Source: Actinomycetes bacterium | Lineage (GTDB): Bacteria > Actinomycetota > JAICYB01 | Direction: 5' to 3' | Length of the DNA stretch: 64,000 nt | Assembly (NCBI GenBank): GCA_025934435.1 | Contig: JAICYB010000006.1 | Coordinates: forward strand, 20,504-84,503 | Part shown: piece by piece, positions 52,540 to 62,814 of the stretch | Layout of the letters: each line of letters begins with the position of its first letter | Numbering within the stretch: position 1 is the stretch's first letter | Notes under the pieces: model-generated | The model's input: the letters and a program-made list of their open reading frames with translations, nothing else | What the model was told of the DNA's origin: nothing | Database searches by the model: none | Made by a program: the position numbers and the translations under genes

Positions 52540-52666
52540 TAGGGTTTCGTTCGCGCATGTCGCATAACGGATGCAATGGAATCCATCACGGTCGAGATCG
52601 GATCTAGCGCCTGAGGAGGCTGCTTCGTCACGGGCCCCCGACCTAAAGGTCGGGGGCCCGTTCTTG
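52540..52666 (+). ncRNA. Candidate short transcript (small RNA or leader) upstream of uvrB
   Basis: A TAGGGT -10-like box (52540-52545), a 16-residue ORF (52557-52607, MSHNGCNGIHHGRDRI) and a strong terminator hairpin (from 52630) lie in order between the HAD gene and the uvrB promoter. The predicted product is ~115 nt. As uvrB has its own -10 box after the hairpin, this unit could be independent. The peptide has three His residues but not in a run; its translation is unproven. Confidence 0.4.
52630..52666 (+). terminator. Very strong intrinsic terminator before uvrB
   Basis: ACGGGCCCCCGACCT and AGGTCGGGGGCCCGT form a perfect 15-bp stem with a two-base loop, followed by TCTTG. It ends transcription from the HAD gene and from any short upstream transcript. 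Confidence 0.85.
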
Positions 52667-52680
52667 TCCCGTTCCGTCGC

Positions 52681-52686
52681 TAGGCT
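52681..52686 (+). promoter_or_regulatory. -10 box of uvrB
   Basis: TAGGCT ends 9 nt before the uvrB ATG. No LexA-type box was seen in this gap, in contrast to uvrA. Confidence 0.55.
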
Positions 52687-52695
52687 TGTTCTCCC

Positions 52696-54720
<2,025 letters not shown>

Positions 54721-54890
54721 CCGCTCGCAGCTCAGCGAGACGGGGAAGTGCCTCATCACCTGGCATCGTTAGTCGCCTTGGGGTCACCGAGTGGGACACG
54801 GCACCGTTTCTTGACCCCGCTCCGCTTGCACGACGACCGGTGGGGTCCGTTGGCGGGACACAGTCCCGCCGCGTGACCCGGGCGGCGCTC
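54721..54890. other. Intergenic gap with hairpins between convergent uvrB and cyclase genes
   Basis: The 170-nt gap holds a GGCGGGAC-ACA-GTCCCGCC hairpin (54852-54870) and distant GGGGTCA/TGACCCC arms. Neither has a T-run, so they may be Rho-aided or structural ends for the two convergent genes. No ORF or RNA gene was recognised. Confidence 0.4.
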
Positions 54891-57800
54891 CTAGACGAGC
54901 GCGGCCGCCCGGTCCGTTGCCCCCATCTCGTCGAGGAGCGCTCGCGCGACGGCGATCTCGGCCCGATGCGTCGCGTCGTCGCCTCGCATGCGCGCGAGCT
55001 CGCCGAGTTCGACGTGGACGTCCGGCTCGAGCGACAGGTAGCTCGCCGCGCGGAGAACCTCGAGGCAGTGGCGCAGGTCTTGCTCTTCGAGCGCCGGGTT
55101 GCCTTGTTTCGACAGCCGGCGCGCTCTCGCGAGGACGATCCGCGCCCGTGCGGCCAGCGGTGAGTCGATCTCCGCGCGCACCGTCGCGTTCAACGCTTCT
55201 TCAGCGCAGAAACGCGCGCGGTCCGGCTGTCCGGCGAGGAGATGTGCTTCGGCGAGTGACGCGAGGACGAGCAGCTGCAGGTGAAGCCCCGTCCGGCGAT
55301 CGCGCATGAGCGTGAGCGCCTTCGAGAGCGCGGCGATCGCTTCGGACGCTTCACCCGCGACGGTCTGTGCGCGTCCGAGTGCGTGGTAGGAGCTCCAGAG
55401 CGCGAACAGTGTCGCGATCTTCTCGGCGACCTCAACGGCGAGCCGCGCGTGTGCCATCGCGGTGAGCTCGTCGCCGACGAGACACGCGAGGTCGACCTGT
55501 CCCTGGTGCGCCCAGCAGACGATCTCGAGCTCGCCGTTGTCGCGTGCGAGGTCGAGCGCGCGGTCGAGCGCTTCGCGCGCTTCGGTGGTTCGTCCCATGT
55601 AGGTGAGGAGGCGTCCGCGATGCATCGCGAGCCAGATGTACGGGCTGTAGCCGAGGTGCTCGGCCCCCACGCGGACGTTTCCCGGCACGTCGTCGAGACC
55701 GTCCTCGACGATCTCGAGCGAGCGGGTGAGGTCGCCGAACTGCGTCGCCCACGTCGAGAGGTTCACGGCGGAGGCGAGGCGCAGTCCGCGAAGCCCGACG
55801 TGTTGCGCGATGTTGCCGGCCTCGAGCGAAAGCACACTGGCCTGGGTGATGTCTCCGGACACACCGCGATGACGCGCGAAGACGAGCAGCAACCGCGCGA
55901 GCGAACGTTGATCGTCGCGATGCTGCGCGAGGGTTCGTCCTTCGTCGAAGAGGGATTGCGCCTCCGCGTCACCGAGCCCGTGGCGGGGACCGAGGTTCAA
56001 GATGCCGATGCATGCGGCGAGGGCGAGCGCTTCGGCGTCCGAGTCCGCGGGGAAGGCGCCGGTGTGATCGCGGACGGCACGCCAGTGACGCAGTGCGGCG
56101 CCGGTGTCGTTGTGCGCCGCCCACTCAGCCGCGCGGCGGTGCCACCGCGCACTTTCGAGGCGCTCGCCGGCTTCCTCGAAGTGATGTGCGAGGAGCGAAG
56201 CGCGTTCGTCGATGCGGTCGCCGAAGACGTCTATCGTCGCGCGCGCCACAGCTGCGTGGACGCGACGACGCCGCTCGTTCAGCTGCGACCGGTAGGCGAC
56301 CTCTTCGGTGAGCGGATGCTTGAACGCGTATTCGGCTTCGGGGAAGACCGAACGCTCCACGAGGAAGTCGGCGTCGATCAACACCCGGAGCGCGGCGTCG
56401 AGTTCGTGCGGCGGTAGTTCTGACACATCTTCGAGCACACGGCGCGGGATCTCGGGTCCGACGACGGCTGCCGTCTGCAGCAGCGTCTTCTCGCGCTCAC
56501 CGAGCCGGTCGACGCGCGCGGCAACGACTGCTTGCACCGTCGGCGGGACGACGCTCTCGTCGAGCGGTCCGACCAGACGGTAGGCGCCGTGTTCGCCGGC
56601 GAGCACTCCCGACTCGACGAACGATCGCAGCAGCTCCTCGATGAAGAACGGGTTCCCGCTCGTGCGGTTCGAGACGTAGACGGCCAGCGGACGAAGCGAT
56701 GCGTCGTCCCCGAGCTTGTCGTGGATCAATTCGGCGATGTCGTCGGTGTCGAGCGGACCGAGGGAGATCTGGCGATAGGTCGTGTGCGCCGTCCAGCCCG
56801 GATGGAAGAGCGACCGATGGTTCACGACGAGCATCGTTCGCGTCTCTGGAACCGCTTCGATGAGATGTTCGACGAACGCGAGACTGCCTTCGTCGAGCCA
56901 TTGCAGGTCCTCGATGAGGATCACGGCGGGTCCGCGATCGGAACGCGCACGGATGAGGTGTCCGAGGATGCCGTACAGGCGGGCCATGCGAGCGTCCGGA
57001 TCGAGTTGCGGGTACGGGAGATCCGGATCCGGGACGCCGAGGAAGTCGAACACGAGCGCGAGATCGTCACGGAATCCTTCGTCGAGCAGCAGCAGCGAGC
57101 CGGCGATCTTCTGGCGTGCGGCGACGGGACCGTCGACGTCCTCGATCCCGAAGTACCCGCGCAGCAATTGGAGGACGGGAAGGAACGGGAGGCCGCGTCC
57201 GTGCGGCAGGCCGTGCGCCTCGAAGACCTTCACCCCCGACGAGCGCGCGCGCTGGACGAACTCGTAGCAAAGACGACTCTTGCCGACACCTGCTTCTCCG
57301 ACGATGCCGACGATCTGACCGCGTCCGCCTTCGACGGCCTCGAGGGCCTCGGTGAGGGCGGCCGTTTCCTCACGGCGTCCGACGAACCGTGAGAGTCCGC
57401 GCGCCGCCGCGACGTCGAAACGCGTGCGATGCCGTCCAACTTCCTTCAACTCGAAGAGACGCACCGGCTCCCGGACGCCCTTGATCGGGAACACGCCGAG
57501 ATCTTCGAGGTCGAAGAATCCCGCGACGAGGTCGGCGGTCTCCTGGGTGATGTAGACCGTTCCCGGCGCGGCGAGCTGCTCCATTCGCGCGGCGAGCCCG
57601 ACGGTGTGCCCGACCGCTGTGTACTCCATGTGCATGTCGTCGCCGACGCCGCCGACGACGACTTCACCCGAGTTGAGTCCCATCCGCACGGAGAAGGACA
57701 GACCTCTTTCGCGCCGGAGCTCGCGGGCGTACAGGCCGAGCGTCTCTCGCAGGTGCAATGCGGCGAAGCACGCGCGCTGCGCGTGATCCTCGTGTGCGAT

Positions 57801-58160
57801 CGGGGCGCCGAAGAGCGCCATGATGCCGTCGCCGAGGAATTGATTGACCGTTCCCTCGAACCGGTGAACGCCCTCGTTCATGATCTCGAAGAAGCGTTCG
57901 ATGATCGTGCGCCACTCTTCGGGATCGAACTCCTCGGAGAGGTCCATCGAACCCTTCACGTCGGCGAACATGACCGTGACGTGCTTGCGTTCACCCTCGA
58001 TCGACGCCCGCGTCGAGAGGATCTTCTCGACGATGTGCGACGGGGGCCGGACGTGGACGCGCGGAGACTGGGCGCCGGCCGTCTCGACGAGCTTGGACCC
58101 GCACTCGTCGCAGAACTTGGCGCCCTCGCGATTCTCCCTCCCGCAAGCGAGGCAACGCAT
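54891..58160 (-). CDS. Zinc-ribbon/adenylate-cyclase-like/AAA ATPase/TPR regulator
   Basis: The 1,089-residue protein starts with a zinc ribbon (CLACGRENREGAKFCDECG), followed by a class III cyclase-like domain (~58-240), an AAA_16 ATPase (GRREETAALTEAL, Walker A GEAGVGKSRL ~290, Walker B VILIEDLQW) and a C-terminal TPR-like helical half. Metal Asp residues are kept (FADVKGSMDL, QFLGDGIMALFG). However, the transition-state Asn is Gly (HTVGLAARME), as is common in this family, so cAMP synthesis is uncertain. It is probably a large signalling ATPase. It ends before uvrB and diverges from the deacetylase gene. Confidence 0.88.
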   Translation of the reverse strand: MRCLACGRENREGAKFCDECGSKLVETAGAQSPRVHVRPPSHIVEKILSTRASIEGERKHVTVMFADVKGSMDLSEEFDPEEWRTIIERFFEIMNEGVHRFEGTVNQFLGDGIMALFGAPIAHEDHAQRACFAALHLRETLGLYARELRRERGLSFSVRMGLNSGEVVVGGVGDDMHMEYTAVGHTVGLAARMEQLAAPGTVYITQETADLVAGFFDLEDLGVFPIKGVREPVRLFELKEVGRHRTRFDVAAARGLSRFVGRREETAALTEALEAVEGGRGQIVGIVGEAGVGKSRLCYEFVQRARSSGVKVFEAHGLPHGRGLPFLPVLQLLRGYFGIEDVDGPVAARQKIAGSLLLLDEGFRDDLALVFDFLGVPDPDLPYPQLDPDARMARLYGILGHLIRARSDRGPAVILIEDLQWLDEGSLAFVEHLIEAVPETRTMLVVNHRSLFHPGWTAHTTYRQISLGPLDTDDIAELIHDKLGDDASLRPLAVYVSNRTSGNPFFIEELLRSFVESGVLAGEHGAYRLVGPLDESVVPPTVQAVVAARVDRLGEREKTLLQTAAVVGPEIPRRVLEDVSELPPHELDAALRVLIDADFLVERSVFPEAEYAFKHPLTEEVAYRSQLNERRRRVHAAVARATIDVFGDRIDERASLLAHHFEEAGERLESARWHRRAAEWAAHNDTGAALRHWRAVRDHTGAFPADSDAEALALAACIGILNLGPRHGLGDAEAQSLFDEGRTLAQHRDDQRSLARLLLVFARHRGVSGDITQASVLSLEAGNIAQHVGLRGLRLASAVNLSTWATQFGDLTRSLEIVEDGLDDVPGNVRVGAEHLGYSPYIWLAMHRGRLLTYMGRTTEAREALDRALDLARDNGELEIVCWAHQGQVDLACLVGDELTAMAHARLAVEVAEKIATLFALWSSYHALGRAQTVAGEASEAIAALSKALTLMRDRRTGLHLQLLVLASLAEAHLLAGQPDRARFCAEEALNATVRAEIDSPLAARARIVLARARRLSKQGNPALEEQDLRHCLEVLRAASYLSLEPDVHVELGELARMRGDDATHRAEIAVARALLDEMGATDRAAALV

Positions 58161-58168
58161 CAGTCCGT

Positions 58169-58174
58169 TATGGT
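58169..58174 (+). promoter_or_regulatory. -10 box of the YdjC-type gene in a 20-bp divergent gap
   Basis: TATGGT ends 6 nt before the ATG at 58181. Its complement, CATAAC (58168-58173 region), lies 6-7 nt before the divergent ATG at 58160, so the two promoters would overlap face to face. Confidence 0.45.
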
Positions 58175-58180
58175 CGCACG

Positions 58181-58942
58181 ATGCCCGGGGCGAAGCTCGT
58201 CATCCAGTCCGACGACTTCGGGATGTGCCATTCAGGCAACATCGGCGTCGTCGAGTCCTTCCGGAGCGGGATCCTCACGCAGGCGTCCGTGATGGTCGCG
58301 TGCCCGTGGTTCGGCGAAGCCGCGCGCCTCGCGAAGGAGCACCAGATCCCGGTCGGCGTCCACCTCATGACGACGTCCGAGTGGGAGTACTTCCGCTGGG
58401 GCCCCCTGACCTCCGGTGCGACGCTCCGAGCCGCCGACGGCCGGTTCCCCAAGACGATCGAAGAGGTACGCGCGAACGCAGATCCGAACGAGATCTTCGA
58501 CGAGTTCGTCGCGCAGGTGGAACTCTTCCGCTCTACCGGACTCGAGCCCGAGTACTTCGACTGCCACATGGGCGTCGTGACGCCCGAGCCCTACCAGGAG
58601 ATCTGCCGCCGCTACGACAAACCGTTCGACTATCCGATCGGGGACGAAGCCGTCGGCTTCGATTCCATCCACATGCTGAGCTCGCAACCGGGCGCGACGA
58701 AGATCGACTACATGAAGGACCGCATGTCCAAGATGGACGGCGGCAAGCATCTCGTCGTCGCGCACTGCGCGGTGGAATCGTCGGAGCTTCGTTCCATGTC
58801 AGCGGAGCGCGAGGGCCAACCCGATCATCTGCAGTGGGCGCTCGAGTACCGCGTGACCGATCTCGCCGCACTGACATCGGACGACCTGAAGAAGGCCGTC
58901 GCCGATCTCGGCATCGAGCTGGTCTCGGTTAGCGGCCTGTAA
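58181..58942 (+). CDS. ChbG/HpnK (YdjC)-family carbohydrate deacetylase
   Basis: This 253-residue protein has the YdjC fold motifs: VIQSDDFGMCHSGN with the metal Asp, GVHLMTTSEW (His), and YFDCHMGV (metal His). Family members remove acetyl groups from N-acetylated sugars, such as chitin oligosaccharides or hopanoid head groups; the substrate here is unknown. The ATG is probably leaderless. The last 14 bp overlap the convergent enoyl-CoA hydratase gene. Confidence 0.88.
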   Translation: MPGAKLVIQSDDFGMCHSGNIGVVESFRSGILTQASVMVACPWFGEAARLAKEHQIPVGVHLMTTSEWEYFRWGPLTSGATLRAADGRFPKTIEEVRANADPNEIFDEFVAQVELFRSTGLEPEYFDCHMGVVTPEPYQEICRRYDKPFDYPIGDEAVGFDSIHMLSSQPGATKIDYMKDRMSKMDGGKHLVVAHCAVESSELRSMSAEREGQPDHLQWALEYRVTDLAALTSDDLKKAVADLGIELVSVSGL

Positions 58943-59702
58943 ACCGGGCTTCGCGTTTCTCCAGGAACGCGGCTACGCCTTCCTTGTGGTCCTCGGAACG
59001 GAAGCACTGTTGCAGCGCTTCGACGTGATGCTTCATATGCGCGAGGACATCACGCTGTAGCCCCTCGTACGCGAGCTGCTTGATCAGGCGGTGTGAGAGC
59101 GGCGAGCCCTTGAGGAATCGTTCCGCCGCCGCACGGGCTGCGTCCGGCAGCGCTTCGGGTTCGACGACTTGCGCGACGTAACCAAGCGCAAGCGCCTCAT
59201 CGGCGCTCAGGAACTCACCGGAATACAGCAGGCGCAACGCGGCGGGGAGTCCGATGAGGCGGGGGAGCAGCCACGTTCCCGCTCCCGTGTCGGGGACGAG
59301 GCCCCGGTGCGCGAAGTTCCACGCGAACCGGGCGCGCGTCGAAGCGATGCGCACGTCGCATTGCGACGTGAATTCGGCTCCCATCCCGACGGCCGCTCCG
59401 TCGATCGCCGCGATGACGGGCTTCGGGCACTGCACGATCGGCCACCAGACATCGGCCTGCTCGGCCTCGCCGCGGACGCCGCGCGAGGGGCCGGGGATCG
59501 TGGCGAGATCGGAGAGGTCCGTCCCCGCACAGAACGACCCGCCGGACCCGGTCACGATCACGACGTGAGCCGTGTCGTCGGCGCCGGCCTCGCGAACGGT
59601 TTCGATGAACTCCGCGAGCATCGCGTACGTCATCGCATTCCGTTTCTCCGGACGATCGATCGTGATCGTCCCGATGCGGTCGGCAACCTCGTAGCGGATC
59701 AT
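58929..59702 (-). CDS. Enoyl-CoA hydratase/isomerase family protein
   Basis: The 257-residue crotonase-fold protein has RPEKRNAMTYAM, the oxyanion-hole loop SFCAGTDLSDL, KPVIAAIDGAAVGMGAEF and PDTGAGTWLLPRLIG. In place of the hydratase Glu pair, ECH site 2 reads GLVPDTGAG, so one catalytic Glu (usually Glu164) is Asp; isomerase or hydratase activity cannot be told apart. The ATG overlaps the stop of the dioxygenase-like gene upstream (ATGA), showing they are cotranscribed. Confidence 0.88.
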   Translation of the reverse strand: MIRYEVADRIGTITIDRPEKRNAMTYAMLAEFIETVREAGADDTAHVVIVTGSGGSFCAGTDLSDLATIPGPSRGVRGEAEQADVWWPIVQCPKPVIAAIDGAAVGMGAEFTSQCDVRIASTRARFAWNFAHRGLVPDTGAGTWLLPRLIGLPAALRLLYSGEFLSADEALALGYVAQVVEPEALPDAARAAAERFLKGSPLSHRLIKQLAYEGLQRDVLAHMKHHVEALQQCFRSEDHKEGVAAFLEKREARFTGR

Positions 59703-60808
59703 TCCGGAATCCTCGTGTCGACGAACTCCGGCGGCATGCCGTAGAGCGATAGGAACACGTTGCGACGAACGTCGCCTTCGAGGAACGCGGCGCGTGCTTC
59801 GTCCGTCCAACGGAGTTTCGCGCGGGTGTCGAAGTTGATCTTGATCTCGTTGTAGGCGCGCGGCGGATTCGGCGGATGACTCGGCGGACGCTTGAACCCG
59901 GGGTGGGGGATCGTCCGCGGGAAGAGCCACAGGTGTCCGAGGTTGCCCGGCAGGAACTCGGACGCATGGTTGAACCACACCTCGTCGTAGTCGTTCAGAT
60001 GCGCCGGTGCGCCGAAGCTTCCTTCGGGCGCCGGATACGTCGGCGACGGCGGGACGCCGAGCACGTTGAAGAAGAACGACTTGTCCGGATTCATCAAGAC
60101 CGCATGCGCGGGCGGCGGCAGGAAGCCCCGCGCGGTGCCGATGCCCGGGACGTCCTGTACGTTCAGCCGGTAGATCACCGGGTCGCCGATCCAGCCGACG
60201 ACGTCCGCGCACGGATCGAAGTCGTAGGTGATCGTGTGCCACGCGCCTTCGGACCAGACGTGCACATCGGTGTCGCCCGACGGCTGCGGTGCGGGCTGCG
60301 GCATCGAGAGGTCCGAGTAGTCGACGAAGAAGCTCGTGAAGCCGACGGAGTCCCACATGCTCTCGGCGCACACGACGGGATCGGCGATCTCGAAGATGAG
60401 GACGAACCCCTCGCCTCGTTCCCGGTAGATCAATCCCTTTCCGACGACGACGAAGTCGCCCGTTGTGGCCGTCATCCGTCCGAGCTCGGTGTCGATCTCG
60501 AAATCGCCCTGATGGTAGAAGCGGATCTGGTTGTAGTCGACGTTCCGCTCGTATCGGTTGTTGCCGTGAGAGATGAGCACGCGGATGCCATCGCCTTCGA
60601 GCAGGACGATCTCGCCGGCGCGCCCGGTGTCGACGCCCGCGTACATCAGGTCGTCGTTCGACCACGCTTTCGGAACACCCAGGTTCCCTTTCTCGCGGAA
60701 GACGTGCACCCAATCACCGAAGAATCCTTGCAGCGTGTAGATCTCGTCCGGGTGTTCGTCGACGCCGTGCGAGCGCCGGGGGATCTCGCCGCGCCGGAAG
60801 ACCGTCAT
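59699..60808 (-). CDS. Homogentisate 1,2-dioxygenase-like cupin protein
   Basis: The 369-residue protein is related to homogentisate dioxygenase: YERNVDYNQIRFYHQGDF and DFVVVGKGLIYRERG in the first half. Iron ligands are plausible in PAHLNDYDEVWFNH (His and Glu) and RTIPHPG (His). Since it is shorter than true HgmA (~430-440 residues) and HgmA motifs are only partly kept, the substrate may be another catechol-like or aromatic ring. The neighbouring hydratase and hydrolase support ring cleavage and breakdown of the product. Confidence 0.75.
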   Translation of the reverse strand: MTVFRRGEIPRRSHGVDEHPDEIYTLQGFFGDWVHVFREKGNLGVPKAWSNDDLMYAGVDTGRAGEIVLLEGDGIRVLISHGNNRYERNVDYNQIRFYHQGDFEIDTELGRMTATTGDFVVVGKGLIYRERGEGFVLIFEIADPVVCAESMWDSVGFTSFFVDYSDLSMPQPAPQPSGDTDVHVWSEGAWHTITYDFDPCADVVGWIGDPVIYRLNVQDVPGIGTARGFLPPPAHAVLMNPDKSFFFNVLGVPPSPTYPAPEGSFGAPAHLNDYDEVWFNHASEFLPGNLGHLWLFPRTIPHPGFKRPPSHPPNPPRAYNEIKINFDTRAKLRWTDEARAAFLEGDVRRNVFLSLYGMPPEFVDTRIPE

Positions 60809-61182
60809 GAGAAGGTCGGTGACAGGTCGGCGGCGATGCGTTGCGAAGTGAACCGTCCGTTGGCGATCTCAGCGATCACGACGCCGGGAACGACGATCTC
60901 TCGTCCGTCCGTCATCTCGTAATGCGCATGCACCTCGATGATGGAGCAGTCGTCCTCGTCCCACGCGTTCCGCACCTCGTGCGTGAGGCGCTTCACCTTC
61001 TCATTCGCAAGTCCCGCGCTCATGACGCGCTCGATCATCGGCCACCCTTCGAGCTTGGGGAAGTGCGCGATCTGCATCGTTGCGTCGGGTGCGAAGTATC
61101 GCTCGCATCCGGCGAGGGTCCCGTCGTCCAGCATCCCGTAGTAGCCGCGGATGAGATCGAGCGTTTCCTGCGACGCGCGCAC
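60805..61182 (-). CDS. SnoaL/NTF2-like protein
   Basis: This 125-residue protein has the SnoaL-like alpha+beta cone fold: LDLIRGYYGMLDDGTLAGCERYFAPDATM at the start, and a beta sheet with EVHAHYEMTDGREIVVPGVV. Such proteins are isomerases, hydratases or ligand-binding subunits. The GTG start lies 13 nt after the hydrolase gene and its stop overlaps the dioxygenase-like start (ATGA), so it is part of the same catabolic operon. Confidence 0.8.
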   Translation of the reverse strand: MRASQETLDLIRGYYGMLDDGTLAGCERYFAPDATMQIAHFPKLEGWPMIERVMSAGLANEKVKRLTHEVRNAWDEDDCSIIEVHAHYEMTDGREIVVPGVVIAEIANGRFTSQRIAADLSPTFS

Positions 61183-61195
61183 GTCCGCGAGTGTC

Positions 61196-62224
61196 TTACG
61201 CGCCGTGGTCGTGCAGCCAATCGGCGATGCGGTCGGCGACCGCGTCCCGTGCGCCGTCCGGCCGGAGCAGGTAGTGGTCGCCCGGGATCATCTCGACGAG
61301 CTTGTCGGCGGCGCCGAGCGAGTCGAAGATGAGCTGCGCATCGCTCGGGTAGACGCCTTGATCGCCGGTCGACTGGATGACGATGGACGGAACCGTGACC
61401 TTGGCGAGGTTCGGTGCACCGCGGCATCCCGACGTCTCGAGACTCCACATCGACAGCCACGACCGCATGGTGGAGACGCATCCGATGCCGAACGGTCCGT
61501 AGTTCGCGCGCTTCGGGTCGCCGAAATAACAGCCCACGTCACGGTCGGACGGATCGATCGCGAGGTCGAGCATCCGGAGGTCGGCCCACACACGGTGGAT
61601 GTTGAAGACGCGGTCGTAGAGACCCTCTCCTTCGAATGCGGCGATCTGCTCCTTCGCCCACGCCGTGATGCGCTCGTTGCGCGCGACCTGCGCGGCTCGG
61701 TAGCGCGCGATGAACTCGACGGCGTACGGAGGGCCGTTGTCCGGGTTGTACATGTCGAGGGACGGATCGACGGACAGTGGGTCGTCCTCGTCGGTGACGG
61801 ACGGATCGATCCACGCCGTGTGCACCTCAGGCCGTCCCGGATGTGCGCAAAGCGAGATGAAGAAGTCGGCTTTCTCCGCGGCCTGCGCCTGATACGCCGA
61901 CATGAGGGACGCACCTCCGGAGTTGCCGAGGATCACGACGGTCTCGGCGCCGTTGTCGCGCAACCAGGCCACGCCTTTGCCGATGTCGTCCAGGGCTCCT
62001 TCGAGCGCGAAGTACTGACCGTTGCCGCGGTAGCGGGTGTTCCAGCCGAGGAAGCCGAAGCCGCGAGCGGCCATGTACTCCGCGAGATAGTGCTCGCTGA
62101 AGTCGATCTCGTAGTGCGTCGCGATGAGTGCCGTTCGGGCGCCCGGCTCGCCGTAGTAGATGCCCTGGCACTGGAACGACCCGTGGCCGGCGCGGGGGCC
62201 GAGCGAGACGAAGGTTCGGTTCAC
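61196..62224 (-). CDS. Alpha/beta hydrolase
   Basis: The 342-residue protein has an alpha/beta-hydrolase core: nucleophile elbow VILGNSGGASLM (Ser), Asp in IQSTGDQGVYPS and His in IPGDHYLLRP. An unusually large lid region (~150-270) separates the strands. It is the first gene of the minus-strand operon with SnoaL-like, dioxygenase-like and hydratase genes. It might hydrolyse a ring-cleavage product or an ester. GTG 62224 is a likely start. Confidence 0.82.
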   Translation of the reverse strand: MNRTFVSLGPRAGHGSFQCQGIYYGEPGARTALIATHYEIDFSEHYLAEYMAARGFGFLGWNTRYRGNGQYFALEGALDDIGKGVAWLRDNGAETVVILGNSGGASLMSAYQAQAAEKADFFISLCAHPGRPEVHTAWIDPSVTDEDDPLSVDPSLDMYNPDNGPPYAVEFIARYRAAQVARNERITAWAKEQIAAFEGEGLYDRVFNIHRVWADLRMLDLAIDPSDRDVGCYFGDPKRANYGPFGIGCVSTMRSWLSMWSLETSGCRGAPNLAKVTVPSIVIQSTGDQGVYPSDAQLIFDSLGAADKLVEMIPGDHYLLRPDGARDAVADRIADWLHDHGA

Positions 62225-62329
62225 GCTGCGAGTGTGCAGGAATACCTGGTCGCGCTGCCCGAGCCGGGCTACGGTCTGGTCGTAGGAGCCGGGATGCGCC
62301 GAGGGCGCCCCCAGCGACCGGAGGGGCAC

Positions 62330-62791
62330 GTGTACGCAAACGTTGTCGTCGGGACCGATTTCTCCGAGACGGCCGACAAAGCGGTCGCTCAGGCCGCGGC
62401 TATCGCGAAGTCGTTCGGAGCGCAGCTGCACATCGTGACGGCGTTCAAGCCGGCCATGGCGAGTTCCATCGCCGGCACATCACTCGAGGCGATGGCCTAC
62501 GGCGCGGCGACCGCCCTCAGTGAAGTCGACTCGCACGTCGCGGAAGAGGTGGAGGCGCGGCTCGACGCGCTCGAGAAGCTTTACGCGAAGGACGGGATCG
62601 AAGTGAAGACCCACGGTCTCGCTGCCGACCCCGCCGAAGCCCTGATCGATGTCTGCGAGGACTGCGGTGCCGACCTGGTGGTCGTGGGCAATCGCGGGAT
62701 GGGCGGTGTGAAGCGGTTCGTCCTCGGGAGCGTCCCGAACAAGATCAGCCATCACTCGCCCTGCAGCGTCCTGATCGTGCACACGAGCTGA
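62330..62791 (+). CDS. Universal stress protein (UspA family)
   Basis: The 153-residue single-domain Usp begins VYANVVVGTDFSETADKAV and ends with the ATP-binding motif GNRGMGGVKRFVLGSVPNKISHH region (G-x2-G-x9-G-S). It should bind ATP and act in stress responses, as commonly found in actinobacteria. The GTG at 62330 has GGAGGGG a few bases upstream. It diverges from the catabolic operon and converges on the DJ-1 gene. Confidence 0.9.
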   Translation: MYANVVVGTDFSETADKAVAQAAAIAKSFGAQLHIVTAFKPAMASSIAGTSLEAMAYGAATALSEVDSHVAEEVEARLDALEKLYAKDGIEVKTHGLAADPAEALIDVCEDCGADLVVVGNRGMGGVKRFVLGSVPNKISHHSPCSVLIVHTS

Positions 62792-62814
62792 AGGAGGGGA
62801 TGAGGATGGAAGCG

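Noticed and set aside
52557..52607. Guanidine-II (mini-ykkC) riboswitch, suggested by ACGG in two places and GCAT-AACGG-ATGC
   Set aside because: The first loop has five bases, not the ACGR tetraloop, the second ACGG is not in a matched stem, and uvrB is not a guanidine gene.
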